Virus record (IMG/VR): IMGVR_UViG_3300010938_000053
Span: 1 to 51,416 of that record
Source of the DNA: a virus
Strand: one strand, 5' to 3'
Length of the DNA: 51,416 nucleotides
In this document: piece after piece, positions 7,601 through 13,080 of the stretch
Layout: the number at the start of each line of letters is the position of its first letter
How positions within the stretch are numbered: the stretch's first letter is position 1
Notes under the pieces: model-generated
Told to the model about the DNA's origin: nothing
Databases searched by the model: none
Seen by the model: only the letters and a program-made list of their open reading frames with translations
Position numbers and translations under genes: made by a program

Positions 7601-7650
7601 GAGGGCGGCGCGGTCCGAGGCAGAAAAGTTAAGGTTCGGAGCCGGCCGGC
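7601..7650 (-). repeat. GC-rich inverted-repeat element, copy A'
   Basis: Related to the elements at 6528-6588 and 10698-10751. On the minus strand it begins GCCGGCCGGCTCCGAA and ends GCGCCGCCCTC followed by TTTT, so it may act as a weak terminator between gene 7656-7883 and leader A. Confidence 0.5.
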
Positions 7651-7655
7651 AATTT

Positions 7656-7883
7656 TTAGGCTTCAAGCTCGCCTTCGATGACTTTTTTTTCTTTATCAGG
7701 CTGTGTACCTGATAGCCAAACTTTATCGCCATCTGTCTCGGCCGTTAAATTGCCGAAGACTTCGAAGGTTCCGACTCCTCCGATTCGAATCAAGAAAGAG
7801 TCTCTTTTTGATACTATTTCTCCCCAATATGTTTGGATAGAATCCCTTTTAAAGAAATAGTTAGAAATTTTCTTCTTTTTCAT
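7656..7883 (-). CDS. Unknown accessory protein, paralogue of 7962-8210
   Basis: 75 residues. From residue 19 it aligns with the neighbour at 7962-8210: YWGEIVSKRDSF, VGTFEVFGNLTAE and KKVIEGELEA here against SWGEIVAKEFSF, LGTIEVFGWLTAE and KKVIEAELEA there. It is probably a small beta-rich domain. The start is preceded by leader B with an 18-base spacer. No signal peptide, no known family. Confidence 0.7.
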   Translation of the reverse strand: MKKKKISNYFFKRDSIQTYWGEIVSKRDSFLIRIGGVGTFEVFGNLTAETDGDKVWLSGTQPDKEKKVIEGELEA

Positions 7884-7901
7884 TTTTTTACTTGTTTTTG
7901 T

Positions 7902-7956
7902 GCCGCTTCGGGCCGCGGCGGCGGTTGGAGTTTAAGCACCCTGCCCGATGGGTGCT
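7902..7956 (-). promoter_or_regulatory. Two-hairpin RNA leader, copy B
   Basis: Hairpin 1 AGCACCC-ATCGGGCA-GGGTGCT (7935-7956) has an A-U pair where copies D and E have G-C, a compensating change. Hairpin 2 GCCGC-GGCCCGAA-GCGGC. Loops complementary (TCGGGC/GCCCGA). Ends 18 bases before ATG 7883. Confidence 0.75.
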
Positions 7957-7961
7957 TTTTT

Positions 7962-8210
7962 TTATGCTTCAAGTTCAGCTTCAATCACTTTTTTTGATTC
8001 GTTGTAGGTCGTGCCTTCGACGAATATTTTATTTCTTTTTCTTTCGGCTGTTAGCCAGCCGAAGACTTCAATTGTGCCAAGCCCTTTTATACGGAACTCG
8101 AAGGAGAACTCCTTGGCGACTATTTCTCCCCAAGAAGTTCTGATAATCCCGCCCGTGTCGCACCAGTATTTATCGTATGCGTACGGATAATTGGTTATAA
8201 ACCTTTTCAT
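7962..8210 (-). CDS. Unknown accessory protein, paralogue of 7656-7883
   Basis: 82 residues. The C-terminal 57 residues match the downstream neighbour (see 7656-7883); the N-terminal 25 differ (MKRFITNYPYAYDKYW). The two probably arose by tandem duplication together with their leaders. Start ATG 8210 follows leader C by 15 bases. Function unknown. Confidence 0.7.
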   Translation of the reverse strand: MKRFITNYPYAYDKYWCDTGGIIRTSWGEIVAKEFSFEFRIKGLGTIEVFGWLTAERKRNKIFVEGTTYNESKKVIEAELEA

Positions 8211-8225
8211 TTCCTTTTCTTTTGT

Positions 8226-8282
8226 ACCGCTTCGGGCCGCGGCGGCGGTTTTAGTTTTTCAGCACCCTGCCCGAAGGGCGCT
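8226..8282 (-). promoter_or_regulatory. Two-hairpin RNA leader, copy C
   Basis: Hairpin 1 AGCGCCC-TTCGGGCA-GGGTGCT (8261-8282, one G-U) and hairpin 2 GCCGC-GGCCCGAA-GCGGT (one G-U). Loops complementary. Ends 15 bases before ATG 8210. Confidence 0.75.
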
Positions 8283-8303
8283 TTTTCTTGATTCAATAAA
8301 AAC

Positions 8304-8519
8304 TCACTTTTTTTTCTCTTTTTCGTAAACCATAAGTGAAATCTCCTCGCACCAGGCCATGGCCCTCTCGCCTGGCCATTGAGCTATCCTCAGCTCGCCG
8401 TCATCAAGCACGAGAAGAAGTAAGTTGCCCTTACCTTTAGCAATCTCACCGCTCGCGCTTAGCTCTTTCAAAGCCTCTCGGCCGAGCTTTATTTTGTAAC
8501 TTTTCACTTTAAAGTCCAT
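8304..8519 (-). CDS. Possible separately translated MDF-type protein
   Basis: 71 residues starting at Met127 of the fused frame. It is related to the first 62 residues of gene 6917-7516 (shared WPGxxAMAWCE motif) and more weakly to 12483-12734 (LEVSTWPG). It has its own leader D, 16 bases upstream of the ATG, as four other genes in the region do. This is the reason to expect independent initiation here. Confidence 0.6.
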   Translation of the reverse strand: MDFKVKSYKIKLGREALKELSASGEIAKGKGNLLLLVLDDGELRIAQWPGERAMAWCEEISLMVYEKEKKK

Positions 8520-8897
8520 AGTAAAGTTGTTTTGTGCCGCTTCGGGCCGAGCGGCGGTTTTAGTTTCAACGCCCTGCCCGATGGGCGTTTCTAACAAAGG
8601 ATGCCAAGAGTAGCCAGTGCGATAGTCGGGCAGTTCGAACGTTTTCTCACTGCCGTCAGGGAAAACGAGAGTAATCTCGTCGCCCTGTTTTGCTTCGGGA
8701 GCCAAAAGTTCTCCCACACCCTCCTCCTCGACCCATAGATGGTTTTTGAGCCTTTTCGCAACGAGCCTCCGCTCGTCGTGGACATAAACTGAGCCGTCTG
8801 GCTCAATTTCTACAGCGAATTCTGCTGAAATCTGCAAGCTATCCCATCTTATTCTTTCTGCTTGCTCTTTCGAGAGCTTCACTACGTAGTGTTTCAT
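8304..8897 (-). CDS. Fused accessory gene: MKH-type protein read through a leader into an MDF-type protein
   Basis: 197 residues in one open frame. Residues 1-91 match the free-standing 88-aa protein at 10763-11029 up to its end (GDEITLVFPDGSEKTFELP here, GDEITLVLPDGTEKSFVLP there), where that protein stops. Here the frame continues through 11 extra residues, then through leader D translated as protein (residues about 103-126, including ETPIGQGVE and KTAARPEAAQ), and into the MDF-type protein from Met127 (ATG 8519). The fusion therefore comes from loss of a stop codon. The gene starts 2 bases after the stop of 8900-9436. Whether the fusion protein, the separate C-terminal protein or both are made cannot be told. 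Confidence 0.7.
   Translation of the reverse strand: MKHYVVKLSKEQAERIRWDSLQISAEFAVEIEPDGSVYVHDERRLVAKRLKNHLWVEEEGVGELLAPEAKQGDEITLVFPDGSEKTFELPDYRTGYSWHPLLETPIGQGVETKTAARPEAAQNNFTMDFKVKSYKIKLGREALKELSASGEIAKGKGNLLLLVLDDGELRIAQWPGERAMAWCEEISLMVYEKEKKK
8536..8589 (-). promoter_or_regulatory. Two-hairpin RNA leader, copy D, inside an open frame
   Basis: Hairpin 1 AACGCCC-ATCGGGCA-GGGCGTT (8568-8589) differs from the other copies by a second compensating pair (A-U for G-C). Hairpin 2 has a slightly larger loop (GCCGC-TCGGCCCGAA-GCGGC). Loops remain complementary. It ends 16 bases before ATG 8519 and is itself translated in the fused gene. Confidence 0.75.
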
Positions 8898-8899
8898 AT

Positions 8900-9436
8900 T
8901 TACTTCAATCGAATAATAAAGGAAAATAAGAATTCTCCTTTTCTAGAAAATGCGCCTTTCAGACAATTGTCCTCTAGACCGATGCGCCAAATGGGCGCCT
9001 TCGGCGAAAGAAAGACGTGCGGCCCTTTTACAAGCTTAGGCACGTCGTCAACGATAGAAACGCGCCACCCATTAGCGAAGATTTCGACGTCTTCGCTGAT
9101 GGGTGTATTTTCAGACGAAATAAACCCTTCAGTTTCTATTCGTCCCAGATGAGTCGCACTGTCATTCGTGACAACGCGCTCACTCGTATTCAACAGTGCA
9201 GAAAAACTGCAACTGTTAGCAAACGAAATTTCAAACTTGGAAAGATGAGTGGCGTAATCTCTTATTAAATGCGTAAATCTGTCATACACATTGATGACGT
9301 CATCGTCAATGCGAATTGACGACGAATTCGCGCCTAGCCAAAGATTTGCGCCAAGCTCAGTCACGTCGAACGGCAGCGCTTGCTCGTTCAAGTGATAGAA
9401 ATTAAGCGTTCCGAATGATAATGCTGTTTTTTCCAT
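8900..9436 (-). CDS. Unknown accessory protein
   Basis: 178 residues, no signal peptide, no membrane segment, no family I recognise. Residues 30-60 (LWLGANSSSIRIDDDVINVYDRF by position) and 115-160 look beta-rich. It sits 13 bases after gene 9450-10004 and 2 bases before the fused gene, so the three form one unit. Function unknown. Confidence 0.65.
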   Translation of the reverse strand: MEKTALSFGTLNFYHLNEQALPFDVTELGANLWLGANSSSIRIDDDVINVYDRFTHLIRDYATHLSKFEISFANSCSFSALLNTSERVVTNDSATHLGRIETEGFISSENTPISEDVEIFANGWRVSIVDDVPKLVKGPHVFLSPKAPIWRIGLEDNCLKGAFSRKGEFLFSFIIRLK

Positions 9437-9449
9437 AAATTAGTTTTAT

Positions 9450-10004
9450 TTAATTTTTAATGTTTAAAGAAAGGTAAGCACATACTTTTTCATCTCTATA
9501 AACGTCAATTTCGATTCTGTGCAAATTGTCTTTTGTTTTGTCCGATACGCCTCTTAATTCCCATGAACCGAAAAATTCAGCCTGCAGATGTCTATCCGTC
9601 ACGCGGATAGCTTGCTGGGTACACCTGACCTGTACCCGGCCGAAGGTTATCGTTTTTTCGCATTCAGCGAGCATTTCGCTACTAGCGATAAGACGATGAC
9701 ATGTTTCTGTTACATGTGTGCTTATTTGTTTAAATCGCCTCAATAAATCGACCTCCACCACGGCGATAACATCGCCGAGTGTACGCCTTTGTGCTGTTAT
9801 GATTATTTTTTGAGGCTTTTTCGCTTTTTGATGGCTATAAATGCCAGTCACCTTCCAGCTGCAAAAAAGCACCTCAAAACAATGCTCATCAGTAAGCATT
9901 GTCAAACAGTTGATAGAGCGCTCGATTTCGACACTTTCGAAGTCGAAAATGTGAATTTGACCGTCGATAAATTCGTTGGACCGAGCTATTAGCTTCTCTA
10001 TCAT
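9450..10004 (-). CDS. Unknown accessory protein with two internal repeats
   Basis: 184 residues. The first half contains FEVLFCSWKVTGIYS followed by KIIITAQRRT. The second half contains AEFFGSWELRGVSD followed by HRIEIDVYRD, at equal spacing. The protein therefore seems to be two related domains of about 80 residues, each beta-rich. It is the first protein gene after tRNA copy 2. No known family. Confidence 0.65.
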   Translation of the reverse strand: MIEKLIARSNEFIDGQIHIFDFESVEIERSINCLTMLTDEHCFEVLFCSWKVTGIYSHQKAKKPQKIIITAQRRTLGDVIAVVEVDLLRRFKQISTHVTETCHRLIASSEMLAECEKTITFGRVQVRCTQQAIRVTDRHLQAEFFGSWELRGVSDKTKDNLHRIEIDVYRDEKVCAYLSLNIKN

Positions 10005-10031
10005 TTCTCCGTTTTTTTCTTTATTTATATG

Positions 10032-10104
10032 TGCTCCCGGCAGGAATCGAACCTGCAGCCGCCTGATTAGAAGTCAGGTGCTCTATCCGTTGAGCTACGG
10101 GAGC
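10032..10104 (-). tRNA. tRNA-Arg(UCU), copy 2, intact
   Basis: 73 bases, all stems perfect: acceptor GCTCCCG/CGGGAGC, D arm GCTC/GAGC, anticodon stem CCTGA/TCAGG with loop CTTCTAA, T arm GCAGG/CCTGC. Anticodon UCU decodes AGA. CCA is not encoded. The body is nearly identical to copy 1 apart from the anticodon stem, variable loop and a few D-arm and discriminator positions. Confidence 0.92.
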
Positions 10105-10112
10105 CCTTAAAA

Positions 10113-10149
10113 GAGGGCCTTCGGACAACGTTTTGGCCGACAGGCCCTC
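10113..10149 (-). terminator. Hairpin directly upstream of tRNA copy 2
   Basis: 8-bp stem GAGGGCCT/AGGCCCTC with an inner TCGG/CCGA stem. On the minus strand it is followed by TTTT and then the tRNA 5' end. It may terminate transcription of gene 10248-10610 or mark the tRNA 5' boundary for processing. Confidence 0.6.
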
Positions 10150-10208
10150 AAGAAAAAAAACATCACTAAAACCTAAACCATTCTACCATTCTACCGTAGA
10201 TAGAAAAT

Positions 10209-10227
10209 AGCCCGCGCCGCGCGGGCT
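10209..10227 (-). terminator. Short GC hairpin after gene 10248-10610
   Basis: AGCCCGCG-CCG-CGCGGGCT is a perfect 8-bp inverted repeat followed on the minus strand by ATTTTC. Sequence just downstream of the stop resembles the 3' flank of the paralogue at 6073-6423, consistent with a shared origin. Confidence 0.5.
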
Positions 10228-10247
10228 GTGCGCGGTGCGGGCAAGCA

Positions 10248-10610
10248 TCAAAAGTACGGGCGAAACTTCACGAATTTAAACTTAGATGTTTTGCTGCCAT
10301 CCGGGTTTTCCTCCACCACGCGCTCGGTGGTGGCGGCGACGCAAAGGACGCCGGCGGACTGGCAAAGAGATACAAAACAGTGAACGAACGTCATTTCTCC
10401 GGCTACGTGGATGACATGGTTTTCATCTTGATTGTCTTCGACGATTTTGTCGAAGTAATTAAGAGCAAGTCGTTTGACGTCGTCAAGTAAAGCCGTCGGT
10501 TCGATGTTCGGAAAGGGAACATCGACGATTTTGCCGCCTAATGCTTGTGCAGCATCTCGCTGCTCCTCCGACCAGCGGTCGGATGGGTGATTTGATAAGT
10601 TGATAAACAT
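10248..10610 (-). CDS. Small Rossmann-like protein of a family linked to CRISPR loci, copy 2
   Basis: 120 residues, paralogous to 6073-6423 throughout: FINLSNHPSDRWSEEQ at the start, VPFPNIEP, HVAGEMTFVH, CVAATTERVVEE and FKFVKFRPYF at the end. It is closer than copy 1 to the family pattern I recall (LSNHPS, PFPNI-P). Start ATG 10610 is preceded by leader E with an 18-base spacer, which copy 1 lacks. A role against nucleotide-signalling immunity is possible but is inference from family context only. Confidence 0.8.
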   Translation of the reverse strand: MFINLSNHPSDRWSEEQRDAAQALGGKIVDVPFPNIEPTALLDDVKRLALNYFDKIVEDNQDENHVIHVAGEMTFVHCFVSLCQSAGVLCVAATTERVVEENPDGSKTSKFKFVKFRPYF

Positions 10611-10628
10611 AACAGTAGAGTATTTTGT

Positions 10629-10684
10629 GCCGCTTCGGGCCGCGGCGGCGGTTTAGGTTTTCAGCGCCCTGCCCGATGGGCGCT
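10629..10684 (-). promoter_or_regulatory. Two-hairpin RNA leader, copy E
   Basis: Hairpin 1 AGCGCCC-ATCGGGCA-GGGCGCT (10663-10684) and hairpin 2 GCCGC-GGCCCGAA-GCGGC, both fully paired. Loops complementary. Ends 18 bases before ATG 10610. Confidence 0.75.
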
Positions 10685-10697
10685 GTTTTTTTTAAAA

Positions 10698-10751
10698 GAG
10701 GGCAGCACGGCATTGCTGGTCGCTGCTCGCGGTGCGGTGCCGGCCGCCCTC
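10698..10751 (-). terminator. GC-rich hairpin after gene 10763-11029
   Basis: Ends GAGGGC (10698-10703) and GCCCTC (10746-10751) pair, with further GC pairing inside. On the minus strand TTTT follows. Related to the elements at 6528-6588 and 7601-7650. Probable weak terminator between this gene and leader E. Confidence 0.55.
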
Positions 10752-10762
10752 GGACTCTTAAC

Positions 10763-11029
10763 TTAACTGGGCAAAACAAAACTTTTCTCCGTGCCGTCGG
10801 GCAGGACGAGAGTAATCTCGTCGCCCGGCTGGGCATTTGGAACTACGAGGTCCATAAATTCTCGCAGCCCTTGCAGGCTTTTCAGCCGGCGCGTTGCGAA
10901 TTGACGCTCATCTCTTACCGTAATGGAGCCGTCGCGCTCCATAACGATTGAAAAGTGAAATGAGATTTGTAGGAAGTCCCACTTGAGGTCTTCAAACTGC
11001 TTCTTGTTTAAGTTGACTACGTGTTTCAT
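10763..11029 (-). CDS. MKH-type accessory protein
   Basis: 88 residues from ATG 11029. An in-frame ATG at 11158 would place promoter P1 inside the gene, so it is rejected. Related to residues 1-91 of the fused gene 8304-8897 (MKH-V, DGSITVRDERQ / DGSVYVHDERR, GDEITLVLPDG). It starts 32 bases after the -7 box of P1 and is the first gene of its transcript. No known family; probably a small beta-rich protein. Confidence 0.75.
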   Translation of the reverse strand: MKHVVNLNKKQFEDLKWDFLQISFHFSIVMERDGSITVRDERQFATRRLKSLQGLREFMDLVVPNAQPGDEITLVLPDGTEKSFVLPS

Positions 11030-11060
11030 AGCTAGCGATGTTTTTTTGTTTTTGTTAGTA

Positions 11061-11126
11061 CAAAGGTAAGACACTGTAAAGCTTCGTGCAAGACTTTTAT
11101 GCGTCATTAACAAATCATTAACAAAT
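11061..11126 (-). promoter_or_regulatory. Promoter P1 with tandem operator
   Basis: On the minus strand: -7 box TACCTTTG (11061-11068), 20-base spacer, TTG (11089-11091), 13 bases, then two abutting copies of an 11-base unit (CATTAACAAAT on the plus strand, 11105-11115 and 11116-11126). This is the Bacteroidetes promoter form with a site one helical turn in period just upstream. P2 and P3 share all spacings. Confidence 0.85.
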
Positions 11127-11203
11127 TGGCGTAAGTTGTAATGATTTGCGACGCTCAAAAGGGTGCAACGCTCCGTCGTACGGCGATTTTCTGCTTAAAA
11201 AAA

Positions 11204-11246
11204 AACAAACAAAAAACCCGCCGACACGATAAAGCGCCGGCGGGTT
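11204..11246 (-). terminator. Intrinsic terminator after gene 11268-11846
   Basis: Stem AACCCGCCG (11215-11223) with CGGCGGGTT (11238-11246), followed on the minus strand by a T-rich tract (TTTTTTGTTTG). Good intrinsic terminator ending the P2 transcript. Confidence 0.85.
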
Positions 11247-11267
11247 TGAGAAAGAATATTAATTCAC

Positions 11268-11846
11268 TTAAAATGTAAAATTCACAAATAAATGAAGGTA
11301 ATCAACGCGCTCAAGGCTAACGCGCGCCTTGAGGCCGCACTCCAGGGTAACTTCAGCTAATTCAGCTGAAGTTATAGCGAAAGGTAAAAACACGACAAAA
11401 GTGGGCTCAAGCTTTACAATTCCTATTGTTTCTCGCTTACGCGGAAACGATAGGAATAAAATGTCGTTGGTTTCGATTACAATCAAATCTTCTTCACAAC
11501 AATAAAAACGCCCTTTTATTGCATCGTTTTTCACGAGTATTAATGTTGTTTCTTTAATTCGACTTCCTAAGTATTTTATATATCTAAGTTCGCTGTATAA
11601 AGCGAACTTGTCACATTTATATATTAGCTGATTTTTTTTATATTTATTAAAATATGAGTGCAAAACCACCATGTCAGCTTTGCACTTTATGTTTAAATTT
11701 TCGTTCACTTCAATTGTCACTTCAGTGTAAGCATCAGTAAACTGAGAAAAGTATTTGTCTTGTGAGCAACATAGCTCATCGATGAAGTTCTGCGAGAACT
11801 TCATCTCTTCAAGATTTTGGATTAGTCGAACTAATTCTTGTTTCAT
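11268..11846 (-). CDS. Unknown accessory protein
   Basis: 192 residues, rich in Lys, Tyr and Cys (CCSQDKYF, FYCCEEDL), without a signal peptide or membrane segment. The second half is beta-rich (ILFLSFPRKRETIGIVKLE by position). No family recognised. It is the second gene of the P2 transcript, 56 bases after gene 11903-12169, and is followed by a strong terminator. Confidence 0.7.
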   Translation of the reverse strand: MKQELVRLIQNLEEMKFSQNFIDELCCSQDKYFSQFTDAYTEVTIEVNENLNIKCKADMVVLHSYFNKYKKNQLIYKCDKFALYSELRYIKYLGSRIKETTLILVKNDAIKGRFYCCEEDLIVIETNDILFLSFPRKRETIGIVKLEPTFVVFLPFAITSAELAEVTLECGLKARVSLERVDYLHLFVNFTF

Positions 11847-11902
11847 GACTTTTTAATTTTTTTTGTTTTAGTGAATGTTTTTTTATGTGGACAAACGATG
11901 AT

Positions 11903-12169
11903 TTACTTTAATAATTCAAAAACAGGCAGTTCAAGATGATGCACAAGATTATCGTTGCACATAACGTGCGCGACAATTGTATCGTAAATTGATACGACGT
12001 TTTGGCTTTTGCCCTGCTCGACCTCGAGCACGACGGGCTCGAGGTTTTCAAATTTCAAAATGTAAGATTCTTTTTTGTCTTTTACGTAAAAATCTGTTTG
12101 TGCGTCGAAGAGGTAAGGAGCATCTTCAGGCGTAGAGCACAAGTCGAACAAATAAACATGCTTTTTCAT
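11903..12169 (-). CDS. Unknown accessory protein, first gene after P2
   Basis: 88 residues, acidic, no membrane segment or known motif. It starts 44 bases after the -7 box of P2. The first residues (MKKHVYLFDLC) recall the MKH/MKY proteins driven by P1 and P3 only in the start; I do not claim homology. Function unknown. Confidence 0.7.
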   Translation of the reverse strand: MKKHVYLFDLCSTPEDAPYLFDAQTDFYVKDKKESYILKFENLEPVVLEVEQGKSQNVVSIYDTIVAHVMCNDNLVHHLELPVFELLK

Positions 12170-12212
12170 GATTTGTAAATTTTAAGCGTTAGTGTTTTTG
12201 TTTTTGTTGATA

Positions 12213-12278
12213 CAAAGGTAATACGCCCTTTTGCTTTGTGCAAGACTTTTATGCTCCATTAACAACTCATTAACATAT
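12213..12278 (-). promoter_or_regulatory. Promoter P2 with tandem operator
   Basis: -7 box TACCTTTG (12213-12220), 20-base spacer, TTG (12241-12243), 13 bases, then CATTAACAACT and CATTAACATAT in tandem (12257-12278, plus-strand reading). Same geometry as P1 and P3, with a slightly degenerate operator. Confidence 0.85.
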
Positions 12279-12307
12279 TACCAGCCTCTTCATGCAAAAA
12301 CCCTTCA

Positions 12308-12344
12308 AAAACAAAAACCCGCAAGGTCTATTAGCCTCGCGGGT
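12308..12344 (-). terminator. Intrinsic terminator
   Basis: Stem ACCCGC/GCGGGT with an inner AGG/CCT, followed on the minus strand by TTTTTGTTTTT. It lies just upstream of P2 and ends whatever passes the terminator at 12418-12456. Confidence 0.75.
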
Positions 12345-12417
12345 AAACAAAAACAAAACATTAAATCACTAACCAGTTCAAATTTTCAAGCTGGCTTCAT
12401 ACGCAGCCAACTTTGGG

Positions 12418-12456
12418 CAAAAATAAAAAGCCCGCGGCGACGATGTCACCGCGGGC
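12418..12456 (-). terminator. Intrinsic terminator after gene 12483-12734
   Basis: Perfect 8-bp stem GCCCGCGG/CCGCGGGC (12430-12456) followed on the minus strand by TTTTTATTTTTG. Ends the P3 transcript. Confidence 0.85.
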
Positions 12457-12482
12457 ACAAAAGCTAAGCGCTCTAAAATTAA

Positions 12483-12734
12483 TTAAAAATTGTGCGGCAT
12501 CATAAACAATTTTACTTCGTCGTTTGGCAGCAAAACTTTCACAATGTCTCCAGAGCTGACATTGTTTAGCTCTGGATTATCTGTAAAATATGTCCCGCCT
12601 GCTCCAGGCCAGGTGCTAACTTCCAGATCGTTAGCCTCGTTTAAAACGAGGCAAAAAGAGTTATTAATAGCAAGGAAGCCTGCATCACGAAGATTTCGAA
12701 GGTCGTCGTTTGTTACTTTAACTAAGTATTTCAT
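12483..12734 (-). CDS. MKY-type accessory protein
   Basis: 83 residues. It combines both motifs of the accessory family: LEVSTWPGAGG, as in the MDF type (WPGxxA), and SGDIVKVLLPNDEVKLFMMP, as the MKH-type ending (GDEITLVLPDGTEKSFVLP). It may resemble the ancestral full-length form from which the MKH and MDF types derive. It is the only gene of the P3 transcript. Function unknown. Confidence 0.75.
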   Translation of the reverse strand: MKYLVKVTNDDLRNLRDAGFLAINNSFCLVLNEANDLEVSTWPGAGGTYFTDNPELNNVSSGDIVKVLLPNDEVKLFMMPHNF

Positions 12735-12803
12735 AACAAGAAAAATTTAGGTTGTGAAGAAATAGTGTTGATTGTAGTTGTAGCGCTTCTGCTTTTGTTG
12801 ATA

Positions 12804-12869
12804 CAAAGGTAAGGCAGCACCAAGCTTTGTGCAAGGCTTTTGCGCTCCATTAACAAATCATTAACAAAT
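12804..12869 (-). promoter_or_regulatory. Promoter P3 with tandem operator
   Basis: -7 box TACCTTTG (12804-12811), 20-base spacer, TTG (12832-12834), 13 bases, then two perfect CATTAACAAAT units (12848-12869). The -7 box lies 70 bases before ATG 12734. Confidence 0.85.
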
Positions 12870-12922
12870 AAGCGTGGATACTTAAGGTTTAGCGACTAAA
12901 AATCAGCGCGTTGAAAGATTTC

Positions 12923-12975
12923 GATGCCTTTCTCGCAAAGCCCGACTTACACCTATATATATAGGTGTAGGCATC
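12923..12975 (-). ncRNA. Candidate structured RNA with a 22-bp palindrome
   Basis: TACACCTATAT/ATATAGGTGTA is a perfect 22-bp palindrome (12948-12969). On the minus strand it is enclosed by GATGCC/GGCATC, with a second small CTTT/AAAG hairpin, giving a possible three-way junction. It lies in a 346-base gene-free stretch (12735-13080) that otherwise holds P3 and a terminator. It is immediately downstream of the Csf-like operon. It could equally be a DNA operator; no promoter of its own is evident. Confidence 0.4.
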
Positions 12976-13019
12976 TCTTCGCCGCTGTCGCGTCGTCCAT
13001 GCGCTTTTTAGCTCTTTCC

Positions 13020-13059
13020 AAAAAAAAAGCCGACGCCGGGCACTCGGCCCGACGCCGGC
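13020..13059 (-). terminator. Strong intrinsic terminator of the Csf-like operon
   Basis: 13-bp stem (13029-13041 with 13047-13059) and a 5-base loop. In minus-strand RNA all pairs form, two of them G-U. Nine T residues follow. It lies 21 bases after the stop of gene 13081-13737. Confidence 0.9.
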
Positions 13060-13080
13060 AAAAAATGCGGCTAATGCTTG

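Larger units (their letters stand above)
12170..12482. other. Non-coding stretch with promoter P2 and two terminators
   Basis: Holds P2 (12213-12278), a terminator at 12308-12344 and another at 12418-12456. Between the terminators about 70 bases remain with an imperfect inverted repeat near CCAGCTTGAAA/TTTGAACTGG (minus strand). A TATTTTTG box at the edge lacks a properly spaced TTG. I see no gene there. Confidence 0.6.

Noticed and set aside
6073-10610. Naming the Rossmann-like pair Csx15, Csx16 or Csx20
   Set aside because: The motifs I recall for those ring-nuclease families differ, so I only state a link to CRISPR loci.
7533-10684. Leader hairpins as plus-strand terminators
   Set aside because: Three copies have T runs after hairpin 1 on the plus strand, but copies A and C have A-C mismatches in that RNA and G-U pairs in the minus RNA, and no rightward genes lie here. 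An additional role against antisense transcription cannot be excluded.
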